Positions 1 through 8,298 of a stretch of DNA of 64,000 bases are shown piece after piece. Position 1 is the stretch's first letter. The number at the start of each line of letters is the position of its first letter. A program made the translations under genes and the position numbers. Location of the stretch: NCBI RefSeq assembly GCF_040750475.1, contig NZ_JABJVY010000013.1, positions 62,001 to 126,000 on the forward strand, written 5' to 3'. The stretch is from Amorphus sp040750475 (GTDB lineage: Bacteria > Pseudomonadota > Alphaproteobacteria > Rhizobiales > Amorphaceae). The notes beneath the pieces were generated by a model, which saw only the letters and a list, made by a program, of their open reading frames with translations, was not told where the DNA came from and did not search any database.

Positions 1-203
1 CGATTGTCGTCTGCGCGTTCGTTGGATTCCAGTCGTGGCAGGTGGTCTCCCGCCTCTACGCGCGGGGAACCCTCAGCAATATGGCCGAGGTGCCGCTTTG
101 GCTGGTCAACGGGCTGGTTCTCGTCGGGCTGGCCGGCATGGCGCTGGTGGCGCTGACGCGCCTCGTCGCGGCGCTGCGCCACGGGCAGGAGGTCGACGAA
201 TGA
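1..203 (+). CDS. dctQ: TRAP transporter small permease (DctQ), C-terminal fragment
   Basis: Only the last 66 codons are inside the window; the reading frame enters from the left edge and stops at 201-203. The fragment has a hydrophobic helix (LWLVNGLVLVGLAGMALVAL) followed by a short basic and acidic tail, as at the end of DctQ subunits. DctQ is the small membrane subunit that pairs with DctM in tripartite ATP-independent periplasmic transporters. The stop overlaps the dctM start in an ATGA junction, the normal dctQ-dctM coupling. The family assignment rests mainly on that neighbour and on the transmembrane pattern. The substrate-binding DctP is presumably upstream of the window. Confidence 0.8.
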   Translation, partial: IVVCAFVGFQSWQVVSRLYARGTLSNMAEVPLWLVNGLVLVGLAGMALVALTRLVAALRHGQEVDE

Positions 204-1480
204 CCTGGACCCTTCTGCTTCTTCCCTTGCTGCTGATGGTGATGGGCTTTCCCATCTTCCTGGTGCTTTTGACCGCTGCGGCCGCGACCATGGTCTTCAC
301 CATGCAGATCCCGCTGGTGGCCTTGCAGCAATTCCTGTTCTCGTCGGTGAATGCCTACGCGCTGCTCGCGCTGCCCTTCTTCATTCTGGCAGGCGATTTG
401 ATGGGGCGCGGAGGAATCGCCCAGCGTCTGGTGGATCTGATGCGCGCGTCGATGGGGCGCGTGCCGGCCAAGGTTCCGCTGACGGCGGCCACCAGCGGCG
501 CGATCTTCGGCGCCATCACCGGCGTGGGGGCGGCGTCCGTCGCCACGATCAGCCGGGTGATGCTGCCGCACCTGCGCGAGGAGGGCTATCCGGATCGCTT
601 CAATGCCGGCCTTCTGGTTTCGGTCGGCGCCGTGGGCGTGATCCTGCCGCCTTCGATCCCGATGATTGTCTATGCCGCGGCCGCCGATGAATCGATCCCG
701 CGGCTCTACTCGGCCGGCATCCTTCCGGGGCTGTTGATCGTTGGGTTGATCGGCCTCTACTCCCTTTGGGTGGGGCGCAAGTCCCAGGTTGCCGGCGATG
801 AAGCGTTCACGCTGCGTCGTTTCCTCGCCGCCGCGAAAGAGGGCATTTGGGCGGCGGGTGTGCCGGTGGTGATCATCGGCGGTATCTATGGCGGCATCTT
901 CTCGCCAACGGAGGCCGCCGCCGTCGCCTGTCTCTATGCCTTTGTCGTCTCGTTCGCCGTCATGCGGGTGCTCACGCTTCGCGATCTTTTGGCTTCGGCG
1001 CGCACGACGGTCGCCTACACCGCGCAGATCATGATCGTGATCGCCTGTGCCGGCGTGTTTTCCTGGCTGATCACCGTGAACCAGATCTCGATCGCAATGG
1101 TCGGGGTGATTCAGGACATGGCTCTCCCCAACTGGGCGCTGCTTCTGGTGATCAATCTGTTCCTGCTGTTGGTGGGCTGCCTGATCGATCCGTTGTCGGC
1201 GATCCTGCTTCTGACCCCGCTGCTGTTGCCGTTGATCACCGCCGTCGGCGTGGATCCCGTGCATTTCGGCATCATCGTGACGGTGAACCTCGCCATCGGT
1301 CTGTTCACGCCGCCGTTCGGCATCAACATTTTCGTTCTGCAGTCGCTCTCCAGGATGCCGCTTGGGACGATCTACCGGGGAATTGTCCCGTTTTTCGGCC
1401 TCTATCTGTTCGCGCTGCTGCTGATCACCTACGTGCCGGATCTTTCGCTGGCCGGGGTTTGGCTCCTGATGGGCAAGTAG
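200..1480 (+). CDS. dctM: TRAP transporter large permease (DctM)
   Basis: A 426-residue, very hydrophobic protein of the usual DctM length, made of repeated membrane segments. Family features include the early LALPFFILAGDLMGRGG segment, the GAITGVGAASVATIS stretch near residue 110 and the VILPPSIPMIVYA motif. It forms the cation-coupled channel that imports an organic anion delivered by a periplasmic receptor. The ATG at 200 overlaps the dctQ stop by four bases, so I chose it over an in-frame upstream start that would run through dctQ. The aromatic degradation operon begins 108 bases downstream on the same strand. Uptake of gamma-resorcylate or a related hydroxybenzoate is therefore a reasonable inference but is not shown by the sequence. 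Confidence 0.92.
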   Translation: MTWTLLLLPLLLMVMGFPIFLVLLTAAAATMVFTMQIPLVALQQFLFSSVNAYALLALPFFILAGDLMGRGGIAQRLVDLMRASMGRVPAKVPLTAATSGAIFGAITGVGAASVATISRVMLPHLREEGYPDRFNAGLLVSVGAVGVILPPSIPMIVYAAAADESIPRLYSAGILPGLLIVGLIGLYSLWVGRKSQVAGDEAFTLRRFLAAAKEGIWAAGVPVVIIGGIYGGIFSPTEAAAVACLYAFVVSFAVMRVLTLRDLLASARTTVAYTAQIMIVIACAGVFSWLITVNQISIAMVGVIQDMALPNWALLLVINLFLLLVGCLIDPLSAILLLTPLLLPLITAVGVDPVHFGIIVTVNLAIGLFTPPFGINIFVLQSLSRMPLGTIYRGIVPFFGLYLFALLLITYVPDLSLAGVWLLMGK

Positions 1481-1514
1481 GAGCAGAGCCGTGGCAGCAG
1501 GGATGAGTCACGCC

Positions 1515-1545
1515 AAACAATTGCAAATGCAAATTTTGTTTTCAC
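1515..1545 (+). promoter_or_regulatory. AT-rich putative control region before the resorcylate operon
   Basis: In an otherwise GC-rich region this short AT-rich patch contains two overlapping copies of TGCAAAT (1522-1528 and 1528-1534). It lies 55-75 bases before the hydroxylase start. It could be a regulator site or a promoter, but I cannot assign -35/-10 boxes with confidence. A strong ribosome site (GGGAGG, 1575-1580) precedes the ATG at 1589. Confidence 0.3.
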
Positions 1546-1588
1546 AAGAAATCCGCCCGCGCGGTGCTCTCGAAGGGAGGGACGACGA

Positions 1589-3115
1589 ATGACATATGAC
1601 GTAGCTATCGTCGGCTACGGTCCAACGGGGATGGTGCTTGCCACGCTCTTGGGCAAGCTCGGGCGCAAGGTGGTGGTCATCGAGCGCTACAGCGGTCTGT
1701 ACAACCTCCCGAGAGCGGCAGCCTTCGACGACGAGACCATGCGCACCTTTCAGCATCTCGGTATCGCCGAGGCCATGCTGGAAGGAACCAACATTCAGCG
1801 TGGCTACGAATGGGTCAATGGCGCGGGCGAGCTGCTGCTCGACATCGAATACGACAACCCCGGCCCCTGCGGCTGGCCGGCCCAATATATGATGTTCCAG
1901 CCGCACGTTGAGGACGTGCTGGACGCCACCGCGAAGTCGATCCCTGGTGTCACGGTCCATCAGGGGTTCACCGTGACGGGCCTCGACGACGACGGGCAGC
2001 AGGTTACCGTCACCGCGACGGACGGAGCCGGCGCCGAGCAGACATTTGCCGCGCGCTATGTGGTAGGCGCCGATGGCGGCAACGGCTTTGTGCGCCGGCA
2101 TCTGGACGGTCCGGTCGAGGATTATGGCTTCTTCGAAAACTGGCTGGTTTGCGATTTCGAGATGAAGCACGAGGTCGAGGGGTTGCCCTCGTTCCGCCAA
2201 GTCTGCAATCCGGCGCAGCCGATCTCGATCGTCAATATCGGGCCGAAACACCATCGGTTCTCGTTCCGGCTTGAGGCCGACGACGACCGCGAGGCCGTGG
2301 TTGATCCCGACCGCGTCTGGGCACGGGTAAAGGATTATCTGACGCGTGATCAGGCTGATTTGATCCGGGTGGCTAACTACACGTTTCGCTCGCGCATCGT
2401 CGGCGATTGGCGCAAGGGACGCATCCTGCTCGCCGGCGACGCCGCCCACGAGATGCCGCCCTTCCTCGCCCAAGGCATGGTCTCGGGCATACGCGACGCC
2501 CGCAACCTGTCCTGGAAGCTCGACATGGTGCTTTCGGGATACGGCGACAGCCTGCTGGACACCTACCAGCCCGAGCGCGAGCCGCACGTCCGCTTCATCA
2601 CCGAAAAAGCGATCGAGCTCGGCCGGGTGCAGACCATGCGCGACCCGGACGAGGCGCGCGAGCGCGACGAGAGGATGATCGCCGCGCGCAAGGCAAACCA
2701 GAAGCCCGACAAGCTTCTCTATCCCGGGTTGACAGGTGGCATGATTGCCAACGACGGCCGCTTGCTTCCGCAAGGGTTGGTGTCGTCCAGCACGAAGACG
2801 GCCTTGTTCGATGACGTGGTCGGAACCGGCTGGACGCTCGTGGCCAAGGGGCCGGGCGTGCTTGAGGATCTGACGCCGGAGGTTCGCCGGTTCTGGTCGG
2901 AGCTCGGCGGTCGGACGGCCGTGTTCAATCTGCACAGCATTGTCGGTGGCGGCGACCTGTCGGACACCTCCGGCATCTACACGCGCTGGTTCGACGAAAC
3001 CGGTGCAGTCGCCGCCGTGGTGCGACCCGACAGCTATGTGTACGGGCTCGCCAAGACGTCGTCCGCCCTCGACGACCTACTCTCGCAGCTCTCCCGGGCC
3101 ATCGTCCGGTCCTAA
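1589..3115 (+). CDS. FAD-dependent aromatic hydroxylase, probable resorcinol 4-hydroxylase
   Basis: A 508-residue class A flavoprotein monooxygenase of the MhpA/PheA/TfdB type. The FAD fingerprint GYGPTG is at residues 9-14, the NAD(P)H/FAD motif GADGGNGFVRR near 160, and the second FAD motif LLAGDAAHEMPPFLAQGM near 280. A C-terminal thioredoxin-like domain typical of the subgroup follows. It shares an operon with gamma-resorcylate decarboxylase and the hydroxyquinol branch. The expected reaction is therefore NAD(P)H- and O2-dependent hydroxylation of resorcinol to hydroxyquinol in the cytoplasm. By sequence alone it could equally hydroxylate another phenol or hydroxyphenylpropionate; the context decides. 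In the rhizobial gra operon I know, this step uses a two-component hydroxylase, so this would be a non-orthologous replacement. Confidence 0.8.
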   Translation: MTYDVAIVGYGPTGMVLATLLGKLGRKVVVIERYSGLYNLPRAAAFDDETMRTFQHLGIAEAMLEGTNIQRGYEWVNGAGELLLDIEYDNPGPCGWPAQYMMFQPHVEDVLDATAKSIPGVTVHQGFTVTGLDDDGQQVTVTATDGAGAEQTFAARYVVGADGGNGFVRRHLDGPVEDYGFFENWLVCDFEMKHEVEGLPSFRQVCNPAQPISIVNIGPKHHRFSFRLEADDDREAVVDPDRVWARVKDYLTRDQADLIRVANYTFRSRIVGDWRKGRILLAGDAAHEMPPFLAQGMVSGIRDARNLSWKLDMVLSGYGDSLLDTYQPEREPHVRFITEKAIELGRVQTMRDPDEARERDERMIAARKANQKPDKLLYPGLTGGMIANDGRLLPQGLVSSSTKTALFDDVVGTGWTLVAKGPGVLEDLTPEVRRFWSELGGRTAVFNLHSIVGGGDLSDTSGIYTRWFDETGAVAAVVRPDSYVYGLAKTSSALDDLLSQLSRAIVRS

Positions 3116-3140
3116 CGCGCATCGTATTGAAAGGCTGACC

Positions 3141-4133
3141 ATGCAAGGCAAGATCGCGCTGGAAGAACACTTCGCCATTCCCGATACGCTGCAGGATTCC
3201 GCCGGCTTCGTGCCGGGCAGCTATTGGGAGGAACTCCAACACCGGCTTCTGGATATCCAGGACACCCGGCTGAAGCTCATGGACGCGCACGGGATCGAGA
3301 CCATGATCCTGTCGCTGAACGCCCCCGCCGTGCAGGCGATCACAGATCGCGCGGAAGCGATCGAGATCGCCAAGCGCGCCAACGACGCACTGGCCGAGGA
3401 ATGCGCGAAGAGGCCGGATCGCTTCCGTGCCTTTGCCGCGCTTCCGCTGCAGGATCCGGAGGCGGCTGCGGCGGAATTGACGCGCTGCGTGCGCGATCTG
3501 GGTTTTGTTGGTGCGCTGGTCAACGGCTTTTCCCAGGACGCCGCCCAGGGAGAGGGGCAGGAGCTTCTCTACTACGACCTACCCCAATATCGCGGCTTCT
3601 GGAGCGAAGTGGCGAAGCTGGGCGTGCCTTTCTATCTGCATCCCCGCAACCCTCTGCCGCAGGATGCCCGCATCTATGACGGCCATCCGTGGCTGCTCGG
3701 ACCGACCTGGGCTTTCGCCCAGGAAACTGCCGTGCACGCGCTGCGGTTGATGGGATCGGGACTGTTCGACGAGCATCCTTCGTTGCAGATCATTCTGGGC
3801 CACATGGGCGAGGGCATTCCCTACATGCTCTGGCGCATCGACCATCGCAACGCCTGGGTCAAACTGCCGCCGAAACATCCGGCCAAGCGGAAGTTCGTCG
3901 ACTATTTCAACGAGAACTTCCACATCACGACCTCTGGCAACTTCCGCACCCAGACGCTGATTGACGCGATTCTGGAGCTGGGCTCCGATCGGATCATGTT
4001 CTCCACGGATTGGCCGTTCGAAAATATCGACCACGCTGCCGACTGGTTCGATGTTGCGTCGATCTCCGAGGCCGATCGGCTCAAGATCGGCCGGCTGAAC
4101 GCGGCACGTCTGTTCGGATTGGATCGGGGATGA
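3141..4133 (+). CDS. graF: gamma-resorcylate (2,6-dihydroxybenzoate) decarboxylase
   Basis: A 330-residue amidohydrolase-superfamily decarboxylase that closely resembles the characterised rhizobial gamma-resorcylate decarboxylase as I remember it, including the N-terminal MQGKIALEEHF and the C-terminal FSTDWPFENIDHA. Metal ligands expected for the family are visible: E8 and H10 (EEHF), H167 (YLHPRNP) and D290 (STDWPF). It converts gamma-resorcylate to resorcinol without oxygen, and reversibly. The order decarboxylase, maleylacetate reductase, dioxygenase matches the graF-graC-graB order reported for Rhizobium. Its last four bases overlap the next gene. The symbol follows that naming scheme and is less certain than the function. 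Confidence 0.93.
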   Translation: MQGKIALEEHFAIPDTLQDSAGFVPGSYWEELQHRLLDIQDTRLKLMDAHGIETMILSLNAPAVQAITDRAEAIEIAKRANDALAEECAKRPDRFRAFAALPLQDPEAAAAELTRCVRDLGFVGALVNGFSQDAAQGEGQELLYYDLPQYRGFWSEVAKLGVPFYLHPRNPLPQDARIYDGHPWLLGPTWAFAQETAVHALRLMGSGLFDEHPSLQIILGHMGEGIPYMLWRIDHRNAWVKLPPKHPAKRKFVDYFNENFHITTSGNFRTQTLIDAILELGSDRIMFSTDWPFENIDHAADWFDVASISEADRLKIGRLNAARLFGLDRG

Positions 4134-5215
4134 GCCGATTTTACGCTGGATTTGCGGCCGACGGCGCGCCGGTGCAGGTGCGCTTCGGGGCCGGCGCGCG
4201 CCATGACCTGAGCCCGGAACTGGAGCTTCTGGGCATCGCGCGCGCCCTGGTGCTCACCACGCCGCATCAGGCTGAGCAGGGCGAGGACATCGTCCGCTCT
4301 CTCGGAGACCGAGCCGTAGGCCTGTTCAGCGGCGCGGCCATGCACACCCCGGTCGAAACCACCGAGACGGCGATGGACCGCGCCAAGGATTGCGGGGCCG
4401 ATGGCGTCGTCGCCATCGGCGGCGGTTCGACCATCGGACTGGCGAAGGCGGTCGCCTGGCGCAGCGATCTCCCGCAGATCGTGTTGCCGACGACCTACGC
4501 CGGCTCCGAGGCGACGCCGGTTCTGGGGCAGACGGAAAACGGCGTGAAGTCTACCTTCGCCTCCCAGAGGGTGCAGCCGGAGGCCATCGTCTACGATCCC
4601 GAACTGGTTGCGACGTTGCCGGCCGGCCTGACGGTGACGAGCGCGCTGAACGCCATGGCCCATGCCGTGGAAGGGCTTTACTCCCGGGATGCCAACCGGC
4701 TGTCGTCCGCCCTGGCGATGGAGGGGATCCGGGCCTTCGTCCGTGGCCTGCCGAACGTGGTCGAAACGCCGGGCGATTTGGCTGCACGCGAGGACACGCT
4801 TTTCGGCGCGTGGCTGTGCGGTACGGTTCTGGGGCAGGTGGGAATGGCGCTTCACCACAAGCTCTGCCACACCCTCGGAGGCACTCTTGGCCTTCCTCAT
4901 TCCGAAACCCACGCGATCGTCTTGCCCCATGCGGTCGCCTACAACGAAGGCGCGGCAAGGGACGCCCTGAAGCCGGTGGCCGACCTGTTGGGCGCGGACA
5001 CGGCCGCCGGCGGGCTCTACATACTGGCGAAGCGGCTCGGCGCACCTCTCGCCTTGCGGGACCTCGGCGTATCGCAAGACGCGCTGGAAACCGTCGCCGA
5101 TCTGGCGACCCAAAATCCTTATTGGAACCCACGCCCCGTGGAGCGCGCGGCGCTGCGCGCGCTGTTGCAGGATGCCTATCTGGGCGATCCGCCGAATTCT
5201 GGTGAGCGACAATGA
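4130..5215 (+). CDS. graC: maleylacetate reductase
   Basis: A 361-residue member of the iron-type alcohol dehydrogenase superfamily, the normal length for maleylacetate reductases. The nucleotide-binding part shows GADGVVAIGGGSTIGLAKA, and the C-terminal half has the histidine-rich ALHHKLCHTLGG and LPHSETHAIVLPHA stretches. It reduces maleylacetate, the product of hydroxyquinol cleavage, to 3-oxoadipate with NAD(P)H. The ATG at 4130 overlaps the stop of the decarboxylase gene (ATGA), so I preferred it to the longer frame that begins inside that gene. The stop overlaps the dioxygenase start in the same way, indicating a translationally coupled operon. Confidence 0.92.
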   Translation: MSRFYAGFAADGAPVQVRFGAGARHDLSPELELLGIARALVLTTPHQAEQGEDIVRSLGDRAVGLFSGAAMHTPVETTETAMDRAKDCGADGVVAIGGGSTIGLAKAVAWRSDLPQIVLPTTYAGSEATPVLGQTENGVKSTFASQRVQPEAIVYDPELVATLPAGLTVTSALNAMAHAVEGLYSRDANRLSSALAMEGIRAFVRGLPNVVETPGDLAAREDTLFGAWLCGTVLGQVGMALHHKLCHTLGGTLGLPHSETHAIVLPHAVAYNEGAARDALKPVADLLGADTAAGGLYILAKRLGAPLALRDLGVSQDALETVADLATQNPYWNPRPVERAALRALLQDAYLGDPPNSGERQ

Positions 5216-6066
5216 CCCGATATTTCACCGAAGATACCTCGGTAGAGGCCGTCAACGCGCGCATGGGCGAGGACATCGATCCGCGCCTGAAAACGGTGAT
5301 GGCCAGCCTCGTGACGCATTTGCACGCCTTCGCCAAGGACGTCGATCTCAGGCAGGAGGAATGGGATTTCGCCATCGACTTCCTGACCAAGACCGGCCAG
5401 ATCTGCTCGCAGGAGCGGCAGGAATTTATCCTGCTGTCGGACGTGCTCGGTTTCTCCATGCTGGTCGACGCGATCAACAATCGCCGACCGTCCCAAGCCA
5501 CCGAGAACACCGTCTTCGGTCCCTTCCACGTGGACAACGCCCCGATTCGCGAAATGGGCGACACCATCAGCCTCGACGGCAAGGGGGAACGGTGCCGTTA
5601 CGAAGGCCGGGTGATGGACCTTCACGGCGCGCCGATCGAAGGCGCCTGCGTCGATGTCTGGTCCGACAATGCCGACAGTTTCTACGACGTGCAGCAGCCG
5701 GACATTCAGCCGAAGTGGAACAATCGCGGTCGCTTTTTCACCGGCAAGGACGGCCGCTATCTCTTCTACGGCATCAAGCCGGTCAGCTATCCGATCCCCG
5801 ACGACGGTCCGGTGGGCAAGATGCTGTCAGCGCTCGGACGCCATCCCTACCGTCCGGCGCACATGCACTATCTCGTCACGGCGCCCGGATTTCAGAAGAT
5901 CGTCACTCATACATTCGTCGGCGACGACAAGTATATCGCAGACGATGCGGTCTTCGGCGTGAAGGAGACGCTGATTGCCCCGTTCGAATACGTGAACGAC
6001 GGCGAGACGATCTGGCGTTCGCCTTTCGATTTCGTGATGGTGCCGGCCGCAGAGCCGGTCTCATAG
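5212..6066 (+). CDS. graB: hydroxyquinol 1,2-dioxygenase (intradiol)
   Basis: A 284-residue intradiol dioxygenase with the N-terminal helical dimerisation domain (about residues 20-100) and the catalytic beta-sandwich after it. The four expected Fe(III) ligands are present: Y158 (SFYDVQ), Y193 (SYPIPDDG), H217 and H219 (PAHMHY). The spacing matches hydroxyquinol rather than protocatechuate enzymes. It cleaves hydroxyquinol to maleylacetate, feeding the reductase encoded just upstream. It is the last gene of the operon; the next gene is convergent, with only 20 bases between. Confidence 0.93.
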   Translation: MTRYFTEDTSVEAVNARMGEDIDPRLKTVMASLVTHLHAFAKDVDLRQEEWDFAIDFLTKTGQICSQERQEFILLSDVLGFSMLVDAINNRRPSQATENTVFGPFHVDNAPIREMGDTISLDGKGERCRYEGRVMDLHGAPIEGACVDVWSDNADSFYDVQQPDIQPKWNNRGRFFTGKDGRYLFYGIKPVSYPIPDDGPVGKMLSALGRHPYRPAHMHYLVTAPGFQKIVTHTFVGDDKYIADDAVFGVKETLIAPFEYVNDGETIWRSPFDFVMVPAAEPVS

Positions 6067-6086
6067 AGCGACCGGGCGCACAATCG

Positions 6087-7079
6087 TCATTTCGCCTTGG
6101 AAGCAGAGGACGGCGATGGCGCCTCGGTGCGGGCTTCCTTCGTCGCCCGCGGCAGCAGTGGCAGCATCAACATGGCAATGCCGATGCCGGCAATCGTCAT
6201 AAGAACGCGGTTGGATGCCATTTCAAGGGCCCCGGCTTCCGGCGTCAGATCGAATGCCAATGCGACGGCCGTCAGGCAGAAAGTCCAGATCCCGTACCGT
6301 TTGGCCCCAATCATCAGCATGCAGAGCACCAGAAAACCGACCAGCAGCGCGTGCAGCCAGGGCAGGGGCGAGAGGCCAAGAAGCAGACCTCCCGTCGCCG
6401 CGCCGAGAAGCGTTCCCATCCCACGCGTCTTCATCCGGTAGATCGTCTCCGGGCGGGTGGGCTTCGTCACTCTGAGGCCGGCAGCGGTCAGCCAGCAGGG
6501 ATGAGATCCCGGGCTGAAGCAGGCAGCGAAGCTTCCCAGCAGCGAGACCGACGCGATGCCGGCCATAAAGCGTCTCTCGCCGGCCTCCTTCAGGAGAGGG
6601 GGCCGAGCCGTATTTGTGTCCTCTTTGACCGCCGGAATGCAAAAGCGCACGAAAACGGCGCCCCAGAGCGTTCCGAGAAGAAAGCTGATCCCGTAGCTCA
6701 TCTCGCTGCCGGCTGGCACTTGACCAACGGACAGAAAGAACGCCAGAGCGCCGAGCGCGATCGGCAGACGCAGATAGCCCCCGCGCAATTCGCCAACGCC
6801 CTGCGCTATCGCGGCCATCAGCGCCAACACGAAAAAGGCACCGGTTCCGAGCGCAACGCTTCCACCCACCGTCGCAAACAGGCTGATGATAAGAGACGAG
6901 GCCAGCAGAACTTTCACGCGGCCCGAAGCAGGCAGGCGCGGAAAGGAAACGGTCAACAAGTATGCCCCGAAAGACGCGATGCTGCCCTGGAAAGCATGGC
7001 CCGCGGCAATGCCCGCAAGCCACGGCGCGCAGACGCCAAGCGCCATCGCCAACGCGTTCCAGGCTTTGGCCCACGTCAA
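6087..7079 (-). CDS. FUSC-family inner-membrane protein
   Basis: A 330-residue protein with about ten hydrophobic segments grouped as two blocks of helices (roughly residues 8-150 and 185-310), the pattern of FUSC/aromatic-acid-exporter membrane domains. It lacks the long soluble domains of AaeB or YccS, so it resembles the membrane half only. Such proteins are linked to export of aromatic acids or fusaric acid, but the role here is inference from family resemblance. It is convergent with the resorcylate operon, so a part in aromatic acid tolerance is possible. The tail is short and charged (SPSSASKAK). No partner membrane-fusion protein is encoded beside it. Confidence 0.6.
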   Translation of the reverse strand: MTWAKAWNALAMALGVCAPWLAGIAAGHAFQGSIASFGAYLLTVSFPRLPASGRVKVLLASSLIISLFATVGGSVALGTGAFFVLALMAAIAQGVGELRGGYLRLPIALGALAFFLSVGQVPAGSEMSYGISFLLGTLWGAVFVRFCIPAVKEDTNTARPPLLKEAGERRFMAGIASVSLLGSFAACFSPGSHPCWLTAAGLRVTKPTRPETIYRMKTRGMGTLLGAATGGLLLGLSPLPWLHALLVGFLVLCMLMIGAKRYGIWTFCLTAVALAFDLTPEAGALEMASNRVLMTIAGIGIAMLMLPLLPRATKEARTEAPSPSSASKAK

Positions 7080-7143
7080 TCCAATCGCTGAAGCCTTGAA
7101 GATTTATTCCCCCATCGTAGCGAAAAAAACCGCAATCTCCGAC

Positions 7144-7175
7144 GCATCAGGCGAGTGATGGGCGTCGCCTGATGC
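7144..7175. other. Perfect 11-bp hairpin between the FUSC gene and the bacterioferritin gene
   Basis: GCATCAGGCGA (7144-7154) and TCGCCTGATGC (7165-7175) form a perfect 11-bp stem around a 10-base loop. Both flanking genes run leftward, so the hairpin lies after the ferritin gene and before the FUSC gene. On the plus strand it is followed by TTCTGTCTTTT. On the minus strand a T-run occurs only about 15 bases later, so a classical terminator is uncertain. It may be an attenuating or mRNA-stabilising structure. Confidence 0.4.
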
Positions 7176-7313
7176 TTCTGTCTTTTGTCAATTTCGCTCC
7201 GGATGTTGCGAAGAAAATGGATTCGACGTTCTTATCCGGAGGTCTTGTCGCTCGAGTCCGACATTTTCACGCATACGCAAGCGCGAATCGATGAAAATAG
7301 CGGACTCTCTTGA

Positions 7314-7820
7314 CTAGTCGTCGCCTTGCTCTTCTTCTTCATCCGCCGGCGTGACATATTTTGCGCAATAGGCCTGCTCGCCCAGGCGGTCGATCAAGCT
7401 GATCTGCAACTCAAGCCAGGCTTTGTGACCTTCTTCGTCGAGGACGATGCTCTCGAACAGGCTCCGGCTTCCGATGTCTCCGACCTCCGCAGCTTCCTGC
7501 GCGGCCTTGGTGTAAAAGTCGATCGCCTCTTCTTCATCGGCAAGATCCGACTTGAACATGCCAACAAGGGTTTCCGCCTTGACCGGCTTTTTCTGGAAAG
7601 CAAGGGCCGGTTCGCCCTTTAAGAAGAAGACCCGCTCGATGAACTTGTCGGAGTGACCGAGCTCTTCGCTCATCTCTTCGCGCATTTTGTTTGCGAGCTT
7701 GTCGAGGCCCCAATCCTCCAGCACATGGGCATGAAGTTGGTATTGGTGCGCGGCGGTCAGTTCCATTTCGATCGCGCTTTGAAGATTTTCAATCGTCTTT
7801 TTGTTCGACGTGCTCGACAT
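7314..7820 (-). CDS. bfr: Bacterioferritin-like ferroxidase lacking the haem-ligand methionine
   Basis: A 168-residue four-helix ferritin of the bacterioferritin subfamily. The di-iron ligands align with E. coli Bfr plus two positions: E20, E53, H56, E96, E129 and H132. Ferroxidase activity and cytoplasmic iron storage are therefore expected. The residue aligned with Met52, which binds haem at the subunit interface in classical Bfr, is Leu54 in the stretch SEELGHSD. The C-terminus ends in an acidic tail (DEEEEQGDD) not seen in E. coli Bfr. It is therefore either a haem-free bacterioferritin or the non-haem partner of a heteropolymer. No bacterioferritin-associated ferredoxin gene is adjacent. 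Confidence 0.85.
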   Translation of the reverse strand: MSSTSNKKTIENLQSAIEMELTAAHQYQLHAHVLEDWGLDKLANKMREEMSEELGHSDKFIERVFFLKGEPALAFQKKPVKAETLVGMFKSDLADEEEAIDFYTKAAQEAAEVGDIGSRSLFESIVLDEEGHKAWLELQISLIDRLGEQAYCAKYVTPADEEEEQGDD

Positions 7821-8298
7821 TGCTCGCTCCTTTCCGTGACGGCTGTGTGCGGCTAAAACGATAGAGGCCGTGAGGGACTTCGAATAGGGTCCGGTCTCGT
7901 CCGATCGACGAGATCATGGATCGAAAGCGCCTTTTGATGTCGACTCGCATCTCAAATGGCAAATTCAAACGATTCGCGAACCGTGGCGACTTGCCCCAAA
8001 ATCGAATTCCCCCCGATGACAGGCCGATCCGCGTTGATCGGCCGCGCCAATGCAGTCGCTCCGGCGAGAGGAGCCGCCTCCGAACGGAAAACGGGACTCG
8101 CCGTGCATGACGTGATGTAGCGGATCCCGACGGCCGCGGCGACCCCGATCCGCGACGGGTTGACGGCCGGTTCGCTGCCGAAGACGTTAGCTGGTCCTAC
8201 TGGCACAGAGGCCGCCGCAGATCTTGTGCGTTGCGCCGGCATTTTTGAGGGAGAGGGGCGTATGGCGCGACCGAACGGACAATGGGTCAAGGGCCTGA
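7821..8298. other. Non-coding stretch upstream of the bacterioferritin gene
   Basis: About 480 bases with no convincing gene. The first part should hold the leftward bacterioferritin promoter. A leftward open frame at 7952-8290 has plausible amino acid composition but matches no family I recognise and has no ribosome site. The stretch merges into the decayed gene that starts near 8299. Confidence 0.5.

Noticed and set aside
1508..2935. Long leftward open frame opposite the FAD hydroxylase gene
   Set aside because: It mirrors a clearly coding gene, is rich in His/Arg/Gly and has no motif. High GC makes such antisense frames common; similar ones lie opposite many genes here and were omitted.
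7952..8290. Leftward 112-codon frame with fairly natural composition
   Set aside because: No ribosome site, no family I recognise, and it lies between a promoter region and a pseudogene. A decayed fragment is possible but unsupported.
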